Position numbers and translations under genes: made by a program | The notes under the pieces: generated by a model | What the model saw: only the letters and a program-made list of their open reading frames with translations | Databases searched by the model: none | What the model was told of the DNA's origin: nothing | Assembly (NCBI GenBank): GCA_900548895.1 | Contig: URLZ01000035.1 | Span: 1 to 25,421 of the forward strand | DNA from: an uncultured Akkermansia sp. | GTDB lineage: Bacteria; Verrucomicrobiota; Verrucomicrobiia; Verrucomicrobiales; Akkermansiaceae | Length of the DNA stretch: 25,421 nucleotides | Direction of reading: 5' to 3' | In this document: positions 1 through 7,965 of the stretch, piece by piece | Layout of the letters: each line of letters opens with the position of its first letter | How positions within the stretch are numbered: position 1 is the first letter of the stretch

Positions 1-56
1 GGCGGAAGGCGGAAGGCGGAAGGCGGAAGGCGGAAGGCGGAAGGCGGAAGGCGGAG
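1..56. repeat. Heptamer tandem repeat (GGCGGAA)n at left edge
   Basis: Seven perfect copies of GGCGGAA are followed by one variant copy, GGCGGAG. The array touches the left end of the window, so its full copy number is unknown. It lies just beyond the terminator of the FKBP gene and in no gene that I can support. A 7-bp unit is prone to slippage, but nothing here shows a regulatory role. Confidence 0.9.
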
Positions 57-75
57 AATACGCGCCTGTTATTGC

Positions 76-106
76 AAAAAAGGCAGGCCGGGTTTCCCGG
101 CCTGCC
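76..106 (-). terminator. Rho-independent terminator of the FKBP gene
   Basis: A perfect 11-bp stem (82-92 with 96-106, arm GGCAGGCCGGG) closes a 3-nt loop. On the minus strand it is followed by six T (76-81). It lies 28 bp after the stop codon of the FKBP gene. This is a textbook intrinsic terminator and the strongest in the window. Confidence 0.93.
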
Positions 107-133
107 TGCGTTGTGAATCGTCGAACGCCTCAC

Positions 134-1402
134 TTACTCAACGGGCTGGAGCCCCTGAGCGCGCAGCTGAGCCTCGAGCTCGGGCGTGAGCTCGATGGGA
201 TTGCCGGCGGTACCGGCCGCGCTCTTGATCTCGTGCAGCTTCACCTTGAAGATGAGCACGGAGTTGCTGCCGATGACCGACGGCCCCTGCACGCCGTAGC
301 CGAGCTCCGCCGGGATGTAAACCTCCCACTCGGAGCCGACGGGCATGAGCTTGAGCGCCTCCGAGAAGCCGGGAACTACCCCGTTGATCGGGAAGCTCAC
401 GGGCGTGCTCGTTGCGTCAAAGACCGTGCCGTCGATGAGGCGCCCCTCGTAGGTAACGCTGCATTCGGCATTGCGGCCGTGCTTCTTCTCATCGTAGGTT
501 TCGCCCTTGCCGGGGGTGAGAACCTTGTACTGAAGGCCGGAGGCCGTCGTGACAACGCCTTCCTTTTTGCCGTTCTCCACGAGGAAGTCGAGCCCCTTCT
601 TCAGGTTGATCTCGCCCTGAGCCTTGAGGCGTGCGTCAAAAATCTTGGTGAGAGCGATCGCGTAGGGCGCCACCTTCTCGGGGGTGGCGTAGGCCTCGGG
701 CACCTTGTTGCTCAGGCCGCTTTCCACACCCTTCATGATGCCCGAGAAGCGGAAGTCACCGCCCTGCACCCCGGGGAAGTCTGCGCCGATGCCCTGGCCG
801 ACCTGATAGCCGGTGAAGTAGTTGAAGAACTTCAGCGCCTCGGCTTCTCCGATCTTGGCGGCTGCCGCCACGATCTCATCGTAGCGCTTCTGCTCCTCGG
901 GGCTGAGCCCTGTCGGCGCGGGAAGCTTCTGCTGCGTGCGATCGGCCATCAGCTTCTGAATGGCGTAGATGTGGGAGGGCATGTCGAGCTCGGCCACCTC
1001 CTGATCCGGCTTGTTGGCGAGACCGTCCGCAATGGCCTTGAGCAGAATTTGCTCATTGAGATCCGACGTCTTGATGCCGGGGAGATTCGCCGCGATATCC
1101 TGACCGATGGAGTAGCCGACGCCGAAGGAGAGGAAGTCCATGGCCTGATCGGGCGTGATCTTTTCGGCCGCCTCCTGAGCCTGCTTCAGCATGGCCTCTT
1201 CATCCGGCTGCGCGGCAGGGGCGGGAGCTGGCGCTTGCTCAGGCGCCGGGGCGGGTTCCGGAGCCGGGGCAGGGTTGCCGCCCGAGGTGGGAGTGGCGTC
1301 GGGCTCCGCCGTCTGGTCCGTCGGGGATTCGGAGTTGGCGAGAGCCAGCGGCGCAAGGGCCGCCAGGGCGAAAGCCAGCATGGTGTTGCGTGTGTGTTTC
1401 AT
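134..1402 (-). CDS. Exported FKBP-type peptidyl-prolyl isomerase, Mip/FkpA-like, with two N-terminal domains
   Basis: Predicted periplasmic prolyl cis-trans isomerase and chaperone, 422 residues. Residues 1-22 look like a signal peptide (short basic start, then an Ala/Leu core ending ALA-N). Residues 41-68 are a Pro/Ala linker. Two FKBP_N-like helical segments follow, about 81-160 and 185-285; each has a G-Y-x-x-G-Q core and an A-x-G-L-x-N-K ending. The catalytic FKBP domain spans about 287-393, with V-T-Y-E-G, D-G-T-V-F-D and P-A-E-L-G-Y-G motifs. Mip and FkpA normally have one N-terminal dimerisation domain, so the duplication is unusual. The start is the ATG before the signal peptide; there is no SD and the leader is poor in G. 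It is probably cotranscribed with the 176-residue exported protein 110 bp upstream. The family is certain; the substrate is unknown. Confidence 0.93.
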   Translation of the reverse strand: MKHTRNTMLAFALAALAPLALANSESPTDQTAEPDATPTSGGNPAPAPEPAPAPEQAPAPAPAAQPDEEAMLKQAQEAAEKITPDQAMDFLSFGVGYSIGQDIAANLPGIKTSDLNEQILLKAIADGLANKPDQEVAELDMPSHIYAIQKLMADRTQQKLPAPTGLSPEEQKRYDEIVAAAAKIGEAEALKFFNYFTGYQVGQGIGADFPGVQGGDFRFSGIMKGVESGLSNKVPEAYATPEKVAPYAIALTKIFDARLKAQGEINLKKGLDFLVENGKKEGVVTTASGLQYKVLTPGKGETYDEKKHGRNAECSVTYEGRLIDGTVFDATSTPVSFPINGVVPGFSEALKLMPVGSEWEVYIPAELGYGVQGPSVIGSNSVLIFKVKLHEIKSAAGTAGNPIELTPELEAQLRAQGLQPVE

Positions 1403-1512
1403 ATATGGTCTGTGATGAAAAGGAGTGGGTGCGCGTTCGATAACGCACAGTTAAAGTGCTCGCCCCTCCGCTCGCCGCCTCGGCAGCGAAATGGGCGCGT
1501 GCGACGGGAGGC

Positions 1513-2043
1513 TCAGGATTTGTAGATGCATCCCTTGTTCTTGAGCCAGGCGTTGAGCACGGACTCATAGACGGCCTGCACCTCGGCCGCACTGTCCACC
1601 TGGAACTCGACGTTGTGGCTGTAGGCGCCCTCGGGGAACTTGCGACCCGGATAGCGCGTGGCGCCGCCCGTCTTGCTGTCGATGAGCTCGCGCGTGTTGC
1701 TGAGGCGGCTGAGGTTGCGCTGCACCTGCTCGGAGCCCGTGCCGTAGATGCGGATGGAGTTGTTGCCGAGCGTGTCAATCGTGCACTCCGTGATCTTCGT
1801 GGCCCCGTCGAGCATGTAGGTGTGAATGTTCACCGAGACAATGAGCGCGAGCTTGACGCAGACCTGAGCCGTGCCCTTGGAGTCAAAGATACCGACCCAG
1901 AACTGTTTGTACTGGCTGTCGTGCTGGCCGCTCTTGTCCACGTCGAAGGTGGACTTGGTGTCGTTGTTCGTGGCGGCTCCGAGCGGCAGGCAGAGCAGGG
2001 CGGCCATCAGGGCAAAAGAGGAGCTTGCGGAAGAGAATCGCAT
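1513..2043 (-). CDS. Exported protein of unknown function (176 aa)
   Basis: I do not recognise this protein. Residues 1-24 form a signal peptide (hydrophobic core about 9-22, ending G-A-A), so it should be exported. The mature part is about 150 residues, mixed in character and without repeats or membrane segments. It contains three Cys (about 62, 87 and 172) that could form disulfides, and a Gly/Arg/Pro-rich stretch around 126-139. The reading frame is open to 2136, but I chose the ATG at 2043 for two reasons: it directly precedes the signal peptide, and the promoter -10 box covers 2132-2137, so an upstream start would lie in the promoter. It is first in a probable two-gene operon with the FKBP gene, which suggests an envelope role but does not prove one. 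Confidence 0.85.
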   Translation of the reverse strand: MRFSSASSSFALMAALLCLPLGAATNNDTKSTFDVDKSGQHDSQYKQFWVGIFDSKGTAQVCVKLALIVSVNIHTYMLDGATKITECTIDTLGNNSIRIYGTGSEQVQRNLSRLSNTRELIDSKTGGATRYPGRKFPEGAYSHNVEFQVDSAAEVQAVYESVLNAWLKNKGCIYKS

Positions 2044-2131
2044 GGCGTGGATGGGTGGGGTGGAACAGGGTGAGGCGGTTTGAGGCGGATATTTGAAACG
2101 GATTCGCAAAACAGGGAACCCGTGGCCTTCT

Positions 2132-2160
2132 CTCATACACGCATCGGAGGCTCAAGTCAA
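2132..2160 (-). promoter_or_regulatory. Sigma70-type promoter of the 176-aa exported protein gene
   Basis: Read on the minus strand: TTGACT (2160-2155), a 17-bp spacer, then TATGAG (2137-2132). The start site is predicted near 2125, giving a leader of about 80 nt before the ATG at 2043. The leader has no SD, contains the 8-mer CCGCCTCA twice, and has only four G in its last 50 nt. Confidence 0.72.
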
Positions 2161-2347
2161 GCTCAAAGCGCGACTGCGGGACGGAGCTTCAGGGAGAGGC
2201 TTCGGGCTCCGATGAGGCGGATCCGCCGAGCGGAGGCCGTGTGGTCGGTCTGCGGGGTGGTGGTCAGGGGTGGCGGTCGGCGGACGGTCAATTCTGTAGG
2301 AGAAAGGGGCCGCCGGGAGAAAGAGCCCGCCGCGGGGCGCCGTGTCG

Positions 2348-3091
2348 TCAGGGCAGCCGCCAGTCGCGGCGCAGGCGCAGATACTCTGAGCGAGGCAGCA
2401 GAATGTAGACGGGATTGCGCGCCGAGTCGATGCGGGCGATAATGGCGCGCAGATTCGCCTCAGCCATGCTCGTGCAGCCGGCTGTCGGCGATTTGCCGCC
2501 GTTGCGCCAGATGTGGAAAAAGATGGATGAGCCGCAGCCGACGACGGGGCAGCCCGGTATCTCGGGCGTGTTGTGGCAGATGAGCAGCTTGATGCTGTGC
2601 GCTGCATCGTTTTGGCGCATCTGTTCACGCTTCTCCCAAGCGCTCGTCGCCGGGTGCTTCAGCCGCACCCAGCGGTTGTAGAGCTGCGGCGTGGCCGGGT
2701 CCGAGACCCAGAGATCGGCCGGCCCCACGCGCACCTCCTTCAGGCGGCGCAGATGGCGCACGGGCGTCGCCGTCGTCGTCCACAGCCCGCCGATGGGGAA
2801 GATGCCCGCCGGCGAGCGGCCGTCTCCCTCCCGCTTCACGGTGGCCCCCTGCGGAAGGCGGTGCAGCCCCAGTCCCCAGACCAAGCCGTTGCGGCCGAGG
2901 CGGCCGGACACCGGGCCGATGACGCAGCTCCAGCGTCCGCTGCGATCTTTCTCCAGCAAACTGATGCTGACCTGCGAACTGTTCCAGCCGTCCGCTACTC
3001 CGACAACAGCCTGCGTGCAGTCCGACGGCACGCGCGCCTGAGCGGTCGCGACACCCAGCAGGAGCACCAGTGCGGCAATGAAGCGTCTCAT
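2348..3091 (-). CDS. L,D-transpeptidase-like (YkuD-fold) exported enzyme
   Basis: Probably acts on peptidoglycan in the periplasm, 247 residues. Residues 1-19 are a signal peptide. The body matches the COG3786-type branch of the YkuD fold: G-D-G-R-S-P-A-G-I-F at about 89-98, and the catalytic block with His193 in S-I-F-F-H-I-W and Cys206 in T-A-G-C-T-S-M. In this family the Cys attacks the stem-peptide bond and the His activates it; both are present. The frame is open to 3127, but the ATG at 3091 sits directly before the signal peptide. A weak promoter-like pair with the window's usual geometry (TTGCCG, 17 bp, TACGTA, 7 bp, ATG) ends just before this start. It is divergent from the SNF2 gene. 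Some members of this branch have no proven transpeptidase activity, so 'transpeptidase-like' is the safe name. Confidence 0.87.
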   Translation of the reverse strand: MRRFIAALVLLLGVATAQARVPSDCTQAVVGVADGWNSSQVSISLLEKDRSGRWSCVIGPVSGRLGRNGLVWGLGLHRLPQGATVKREGDGRSPAGIFPIGGLWTTTATPVRHLRRLKEVRVGPADLWVSDPATPQLYNRWVRLKHPATSAWEKREQMRQNDAAHSIKLLICHNTPEIPGCPVVGCGSSIFFHIWRNGGKSPTAGCTSMAEANLRAIIARIDSARNPVYILLPRSEYLRLRRDWRLP

Positions 3092-3222
3092 GCGCTCATA
3101 CGTATCACAAAGCGCGCGCGGCGGCAAGCCGAGTTCCTGTCATGCCTTCCTCATAGAGCAGACTCTAGCATGCGCCGGGCCTCTGTTCGAGCCGAAAAAT
3201 GCAAAAAACAAAAAATACAATC

Positions 3223-3251
3223 TTGAAAACATCCCGATAACATGGTATAGA
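3223..3251 (+). promoter_or_regulatory. Sigma70-type promoter of the SNF2 gene
   Basis: TTGAAA (3223-3228), 17-bp spacer, TATAGA (3246-3251). The predicted start site is near 3258, giving a leader of about 64 nt to the ATG at 3322, or 31 nt to a GTG at 3289. An in-frame TGA at 3280-3282 rules out earlier starts. Confidence 0.75.
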
Positions 3252-3321
3252 TACACCATACTCGCGGTGCCCGCGCATCTGAGAGCCGGTGCGCACATTC
3301 CGCTCTACGCATCTGACAAAA

Positions 3322-6300
3322 ATGTTAAGTCCATCACTCAACCCTGATCGTGCCACCCTGAACTTTCTGAACGCTTACGCGGAAGATGTTCGCAATGAGG
3401 GTGAAAAGTTGCAGAAGGAAGGGGCGGTGACACAAATCTTCGGCAACCACTTGTTCATCCAGGGCCGGGTGGAGACCAAACAGGGCGTCTTCCGCACCAG
3501 CCTGCGCCTGCAGGGTAACCGCTGGTTCGGCTCCTGCACGGCGAGCGATGAAAAGCTTGCCGGGGCCTGTCTCATCGCCACCATGGTCGAGCGCATGTAT
3601 CGCGGCACCAACATGCCCGAAAGCCCCAACGAGCTCGATGATGTGCCGTTGACGGACATTCTGGAGGAGAAGCTCGGCCGCGACCTCGACGACAGCGAGT
3701 CCGACTTCGTGCTCAAGCTTGAAAAGCGCTACCGCCGCTTCGTCATCGAGCAGGAGGTTCACGACCACGATCTCGTGCGCCTCAATCCCCGCTGGGAGAT
3801 CACCGGCTACGATGCCCTGGACCTCTGGCCCGAGCCTCCCCGCAACATTGAAGAGTTCTGGAACTACATCGCCTACGCCTTCTCCAAGAAGCGCATCCCC
3901 TATCCGGAGTTCATGAACGTGATCACGGATCTCGAGAAGGTGCAGCGGCGCATCCGCGCCTGGGAGCGCGAGAAAGAGGTCGGCACTTGGTACGATCGCA
4001 TCCAGAGCGTCAACGAGAGACCGCCGCAGCCGCCGCGCCATCCCCTGCACATGCGCCTGCTCTCCACCATCAACGAGGCGCGCTTTGAGTATCGCCTGCA
4101 GCAGACGGACGAGTGGACGACGATTCGCGAGCGCTCGCAGCTCGACAGCATCCTCGACGAGTACGTGCGCGGCGCTCTCAAGATGGATCCGCAGTCGGAC
4201 ATCCTGCTCAACGTGCTGCACGACTACGCGGATCACGAGGATACCGTCATTCTCGACCTCGATCACGAGGCCGCCTGCCGCCTGATGAACCGCCTCTTCC
4301 ACCAACCCGCCCTCAAGGGCTACCTCGTCAACCTCGACGAGTGCTACTTCAAGGTGGTGCAGGAGCCGCTCAAGTGGATTTGCATCGATGACCCCATCGT
4401 GCCGGACTGTTACGGGCTGCAGCTGGTCACCGCCGCGGGCGTGCACGTGACGCACTCCGTGCGCCAGCTGCCCGGCCAGGTCGAGCTCTACCAGTCGGAC
4501 GAAACCGTCTTCCCGGGCCCTCCGCGCTGGATGGAGAGCACCGAGGTAGAGCCGCGATACTCCATTCCCAAGACCGTCATCGACAGTCTGGAGGGCGTGG
4601 AGTTCCTCCGCAAGATCGGCGCGACGCTGCCGCCGAGCCTCGAGGATCGCGTGGTGGACATCGAGATGAAGCCCACCTTCACGATGAAGATCGTGCGCGG
4701 TCTGACGAGTGCCGAGACGGAGCACGTGCTGCTCGACGTGACGGCGCAGGACGACCCCGGCCGCCGCAAGGAGCGCCTCGGCAAGGACGACTGGGAAGTC
4801 GTGGAGCAGGTGCCCGTGCACGATCGCACGCTGCTGCGCTTCATGCGCGACTACCTCTACCCGATCCCCGACCTGCTCGAGGAGATGAACTTCACCTACG
4901 ACACGCCGCTGGCCTCCTTCAAGAGCCGCATCACCAAGCAGTTCCCCGAGAAGTTCGCTGAGTGGTGCAAGAGGATCCCCGAGACCATCAAGGTGGAGAT
5001 GGACGACAACCTTAAGTCCCTGCTGGCGGATCCCGTCGCTGCCGCCATCCGCTTTGAAGTCGTCAATCAGGAGATCGACTGGTTTGACCTCCGCATCGTC
5101 ATCGACGTCGAGGGCGTCACCCTCACCAAGGAGCAGATCCGCTCGCTGGTGTCGGCTCGCGGCGGCTACGTCCGCATGGATGACGGGCGCTGGATGCGCC
5201 TGGAGATCAAGCTCGACGACGCCCAGCGCGACGCCGTTACCAAGCTGGGCCTCGATCCCTTCGACCTCTCCGGCGAGACGCACCGCATGCACGCCCTGCA
5301 GCTCGCGGATCCCCGCGCCGCCGAAGTCTTCGACCCGAAGGCCTGGCAGCGCATCAAGGAGCGCACGGCCGAGATCAAGATCGACGTCAAGCCCGACGTG
5401 CCCAGCTCGCTGCACGCGACGCTGCGCCCGTACCAGATCGAAGGCTTCCACTTCCTCGCCTACCTGTCCGTCAACGGCTTCGGCGGCATCCTGGCGGACG
5501 ATATGGGCCTCGGTAAAACGATTCAGTCCATCACCTACATCCTCTGGCTGCGCGAGGACTACGCCAAGCGCAACAAGCATGGGCGCCGCAAGGTGGTCAT
5601 CCCGCCCGTGCTCATCGTCTGCCCCAAGTCGGTGTTGGACGTCTGGGCCAGTGAGACGGCCAAGTTCGCGCCCGACGTGCGCGTGCTGGTGATCCGCAAC
5701 AAGGAGCAGGCCAACGTTGAAGACATCCTCGCCAACTACGACATGGTCGTCATCAACTACGCGCAGCTGCGCGTCTGCGGCGAGCAGATCAACGCCATCA
5801 AGTGGCTGACAGTCATCCTCGACGAAGGCCAGCAGATCAAGAACCCCGACTCGAAGGCCGCCAAGGCCGCCCGCGAAATCACGGCCTACAACCGCCTCGT
5901 GCTCTCCGGTACGCCGATTGAAAACCGCCTGCTCGACATGTGGTCGCTGATGGCCTTCGCCATGCCCGGCGTCCTCGGCAGCCGCGCCTACTTCAAGAAG
6001 CGCTTTGACAAGCGCAAGGACTCCCAGAGCCAGAATCGCCTCGCCGCCCGCCTCAAGCCCTTCCTGCTGCGCCGCACCAAGCAGCAGGTGGCCAAGGACC
6101 TGCCGCCCCGTACCGAGGAGGAGGTCTACGCGAAGATGGAGGGCGTGCAGCGCAAGCTCTACAAGGCCGAGCTCGCGCGCATCCAGAAGGCCCTGCTGGG
6201 CGTCGACTCCGACGAGTCCGTCAAGAAAAACTCCTTCGCCATTCTGCAGGGCCTCATGCGCCTGCGCCAGATCTGCTGCCACCCCGGCCTGGTGGATCCG

Positions 6301-6876
6301 AAGTACGCACACGAAGAGAGCGCCAAGCTCAACGCCCTCTTCTACCTGCTCGATCAGCTGCGTGAGGAAGGTCACAAGGTGCTGGTGTTCTCGCAGTTCG
6401 TCTCCATGCTCGAGATCATCAAGGCGCGCCTCGAAGCCGAGCAGCGCCCCTACAACTACCTGACGGGCCAGACGAAGGACCGCAAGGCCGAAATCACGCA
6501 CTTCCAGGAGTCGAAGGAGCCGAGCGTCTTCCTCCTCTCGCTCAAGGCGGGCGGCGCCGGTCTGAACCTGACGTCCGCCTCCTACGTCGTGCTCTACGAC
6601 CCGTGGTGGAACCCCGCGGTGGAGAGTCAGGCCATCGACCGTACGCACCGTATCGGCCAGAAAAACAAGGTCATTGCGTACCGCCTGCTGACCCGCGACT
6701 CCGTCGAGGAAAAGATCCGCGTCCTCCAGCACCAGAAGAACCAGCTCGTCTCCAACGTGCTCGGCGACGAGGGCTTCGCCTCCAGCCTCGACCTCAATGA
6801 CCTCCAGTTTATCCTCGCCCACGGCGGCGACGATACGGAAGAGGACGAGCAGCTCAACATGCAAGTGAAGCTCTGA
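3322..6876 (+). CDS. SNF2-family DNA-dependent ATPase with large uncharacterised N-terminal region
   Basis: Bacterial Swi2/Snf2 motor, 1184 residues from the ATG at 3322; a GTG at 3289 would add 11 residues, and neither start has a clear SD. The C-terminal half carries the complete two-lobe ATPase. Motif I is D-D-M-G-L-G-K-T (Lys732). Motif II is D-E-G-Q (834-837), followed by L-S-G-T-P-I-E-N-R. The second lobe has L-K-A-G-G-A-G-L-N-L and H-R-I-G-Q (1109-1113). Residues 40-95 resemble a SWIM zinc-finger domain, often found in bacterial SNF2 proteins, but two of the four expected metal ligands look absent: Cys72 and Cys83 remain, while the second Cys and the His do not. Residues 100-650 match nothing I know. 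Such enzymes move along or remodel protein-DNA complexes; several have roles in transcription or repair. No methylase or nuclease lies next to it, so there is no support for a defence role. Confidence 0.93.
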   Translation: MLSPSLNPDRATLNFLNAYAEDVRNEGEKLQKEGAVTQIFGNHLFIQGRVETKQGVFRTSLRLQGNRWFGSCTASDEKLAGACLIATMVERMYRGTNMPESPNELDDVPLTDILEEKLGRDLDDSESDFVLKLEKRYRRFVIEQEVHDHDLVRLNPRWEITGYDALDLWPEPPRNIEEFWNYIAYAFSKKRIPYPEFMNVITDLEKVQRRIRAWEREKEVGTWYDRIQSVNERPPQPPRHPLHMRLLSTINEARFEYRLQQTDEWTTIRERSQLDSILDEYVRGALKMDPQSDILLNVLHDYADHEDTVILDLDHEAACRLMNRLFHQPALKGYLVNLDECYFKVVQEPLKWICIDDPIVPDCYGLQLVTAAGVHVTHSVRQLPGQVELYQSDETVFPGPPRWMESTEVEPRYSIPKTVIDSLEGVEFLRKIGATLPPSLEDRVVDIEMKPTFTMKIVRGLTSAETEHVLLDVTAQDDPGRRKERLGKDDWEVVEQVPVHDRTLLRFMRDYLYPIPDLLEEMNFTYDTPLASFKSRITKQFPEKFAEWCKRIPETIKVEMDDNLKSLLADPVAAAIRFEVVNQEIDWFDLRIVIDVEGVTLTKEQIRSLVSARGGYVRMDDGRWMRLEIKLDDAQRDAVTKLGLDPFDLSGETHRMHALQLADPRAAEVFDPKAWQRIKERTAEIKIDVKPDVPSSLHATLRPYQIEGFHFLAYLSVNGFGGILADDMGLGKTIQSITYILWLREDYAKRNKHGRRKVVIPPVLIVCPKSVLDVWASETAKFAPDVRVLVIRNKEQANVEDILANYDMVVINYAQLRVCGEQINAIKWLTVILDEGQQIKNPDSKAAKAAREITAYNRLVLSGTPIENRLLDMWSLMAFAMPGVLGSRAYFKKRFDKRKDSQSQNRLAARLKPFLLRRTKQQVAKDLPPRTEEEVYAKMEGVQRKLYKAELARIQKALLGVDSDESVKKNSFAILQGLMRLRQICCHPGLVDPKYAHEESAKLNALFYLLDQLREEGHKVLVFSQFVSMLEIIKARLEAEQRPYNYLTGQTKDRKAEITHFQESKEPSVFLLSLKAGGAGLNLTSASYVVLYDPWWNPAVESQAIDRTHRIGQKNKVIAYRLLTRDSVEEKIRVLQHQKNQLVSNVLGDEGFASSLDLNDLQFILAHGGDDTEEDEQLNMQVKL

Positions 6877-6904
6877 CGCCCCTCCGGCGCAGAGCGTTCC
6901 GCTC

Positions 6905-6957
6905 CGGCGGCTCCCCGATCAAGTTTTCTCGGCCTCGGGGAGTCGCCGCTGATTTTT
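6905..6957 (+). terminator. Terminator downstream of the SNF2 gene
   Basis: A 14-bp stem pairs 6905-6918 with 6935-6948, including one G-T wobble, around a 16-nt loop. Five T follow at 6953-6957 after a 4-nt gap. It lies about 30 bp after the SNF2 stop. The large loop and the gap before the T run make it a little less certain than a classic terminator. Confidence 0.68.
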
Positions 6958-7081
6958 CAACACCCGTCGTTTCGCCTTCCGCCTCTCGGCGAAGCTGCGA
7001 GCCGGAGGGAGAGGGGGGAGGGCGGGCTGTGTTGGGAAGTTGCCCGCCCGATCCGAGGCTCCTGCATGCTTGAGATCGGCC

Positions 7082-7110
7082 TTGAATGCGCCCGTCTTCT
7101 GTGCTATAGT
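7082..7110 (+). promoter_or_regulatory. Promoter of panC, predicted leaderless
   Basis: TTGAAT (7082-7087), 17-bp spacer ending in GTGC, TATAGT (7105-7110). Only 6 bp separate the -10 box from the ATG at 7117, so RNA should start at or beside the A of the start codon. The TGC before the -10 box makes it an extended -10 promoter. Confidence 0.8.
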
Positions 7111-7116
7111 GCCGCC

Positions 7117-7965
7117 ATGCAGATTTCCAGGACAAAAGAGGAGCTGCGCGCGGCGCTGGCTCCGGTGCGCGGGTCGCGAATCGTGTTGGTTCCGACGATG
7201 GGAGCCCTCCATGAAGGGCATGCCTCCCTGCTGCGGCAGGCCCGCGAACTGGCCGGAGACGACGGTTGCGTCGTGGCCAGCGTCTTTCTCAACCCCGTTC
7301 AATTCGACAACGCGTCGGATCTCGCAACCTACCCTCAGGCACCCGAGCATGACCTCGCCGTCTGCGAGTCCTGCGGCACCGACGTGGTGTTCATTCCGAC
7401 GCCCGACGTCATGTACTGCCCGGATCGCTCCATCAGCATCGAGGAGAATTGGCTCTCCACCGTGCTCTGCGGAGCGCGTCGCCCCGGTCACTTCGCCGGC
7501 GTCTGCCTCGTCGTGACCAAGCTCATCAACCTCGTGCAGCCCACGGATGCCGTCTTCGGCAAAAAGGACTACCAGCAGCTCGCCATCCTGCGCCGCCTCG
7601 TGCGCGATCTGGACATCCCCGTGCAGCTGCACGGCGCCGAAATCGTCCGCGAAGCCGACGGCCTTGCCCTGTCGAGCCGCAACGTCCGCCTCAGCCCCGA
7701 GCACCGCGCCGCCGCCCCGCTGATCTACCGCAGCCTCACCGCCGCGCGCGAGGCCTACCAATCCGGTTGCCCGGCCTCAACCCTCTGCACGCAGGTCACC
7801 GCCGCCCTCGAGTCCATCCCCGGCGCGCGCGTGGACTACGTCGAGCTGGTGGATGCGGAGACCCTGCACGAACTCAAGGACGAGCACCGCACCGCGCTGC
7901 TCGCCGTGGCCGCCTACTTCGGCGACGTCCGCCTGATTGACAATATCGAACTGACACGCGCATGA
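7117..7965 (+). CDS. panC: Pantothenate synthetase
   Basis: Cytosolic ligase joining D-pantoate and beta-alanine with ATP, the last step of pantothenate (vitamin B5) synthesis. It has 282 residues, normal for the family. Visible motifs are P-T-M-G-A-L-H-E-G-H (26-35, the nucleotide-binding HxGH), F-L-N-P-V-Q-F (57-63), F-G-K-K-D-Y-Q-Q-L (147-155) and E-A-D-G-L-A-L-S-S-R-N (179-189). The start at 7117 fits the family N-terminus (M-Q-I-S-R-T) and lies 6 bp after the -10 box; the frame is open upstream, but an earlier start would fall in the promoter. No panB or panD is adjacent. The stop overlaps the next start (ATGA), so the ABC ATPase is translationally coupled. Confidence 0.97.
   Translation: MQISRTKEELRAALAPVRGSRIVLVPTMGALHEGHASLLRQARELAGDDGCVVASVFLNPVQFDNASDLATYPQAPEHDLAVCESCGTDVVFIPTPDVMYCPDRSISIEENWLSTVLCGARRPGHFAGVCLVVTKLINLVQPTDAVFGKKDYQQLAILRRLVRDLDIPVQLHGAEIVREADGLALSSRNVRLSPEHRAAAPLIYRSLTAAREAYQSGCPASTLCTQVTAALESIPGARVDYVELVDAETLHELKDEHRTALLAVAAYFGDVRLIDNIELTRA

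Noticed and set aside
113..1525. 470-codon plus-strand frame over the FKBP gene
   Set aside because: It is the antisense shadow of a clearly recognised exported FKBP and runs through its terminator region.
2080..2442. Plus-strand 120-codon frame between the two exported-protein genes
   Set aside because: It is Arg-rich and low in complexity, overlaps the 3' end of the L,D-transpeptidase gene and a minus-strand promoter, and has no start signal.
3092..3120. Leaderless promoter for the L,D-transpeptidase-like gene
   Set aside because: The spacing fits (TTGCCG, 17 bp, TACGTA, 7 bp, ATG), but the -10 box matches the consensus at only two positions, so I did not list it as a feature.
3334..6864. 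1176-codon open frame antisense to the SNF2 gene
   Set aside because: It mirrors a GC-rich gene with strong codon bias, which leaves the complementary frame open. The protein has no family motifs, while the sense frame has complete SNF2 motifs.
3322..6876. SNF2 protein as an anti-phage defence gene
   Set aside because: SNF2 proteins occur in some defence systems, but no methylase, nuclease, PLD or other defence gene is adjacent; neighbours are housekeeping.
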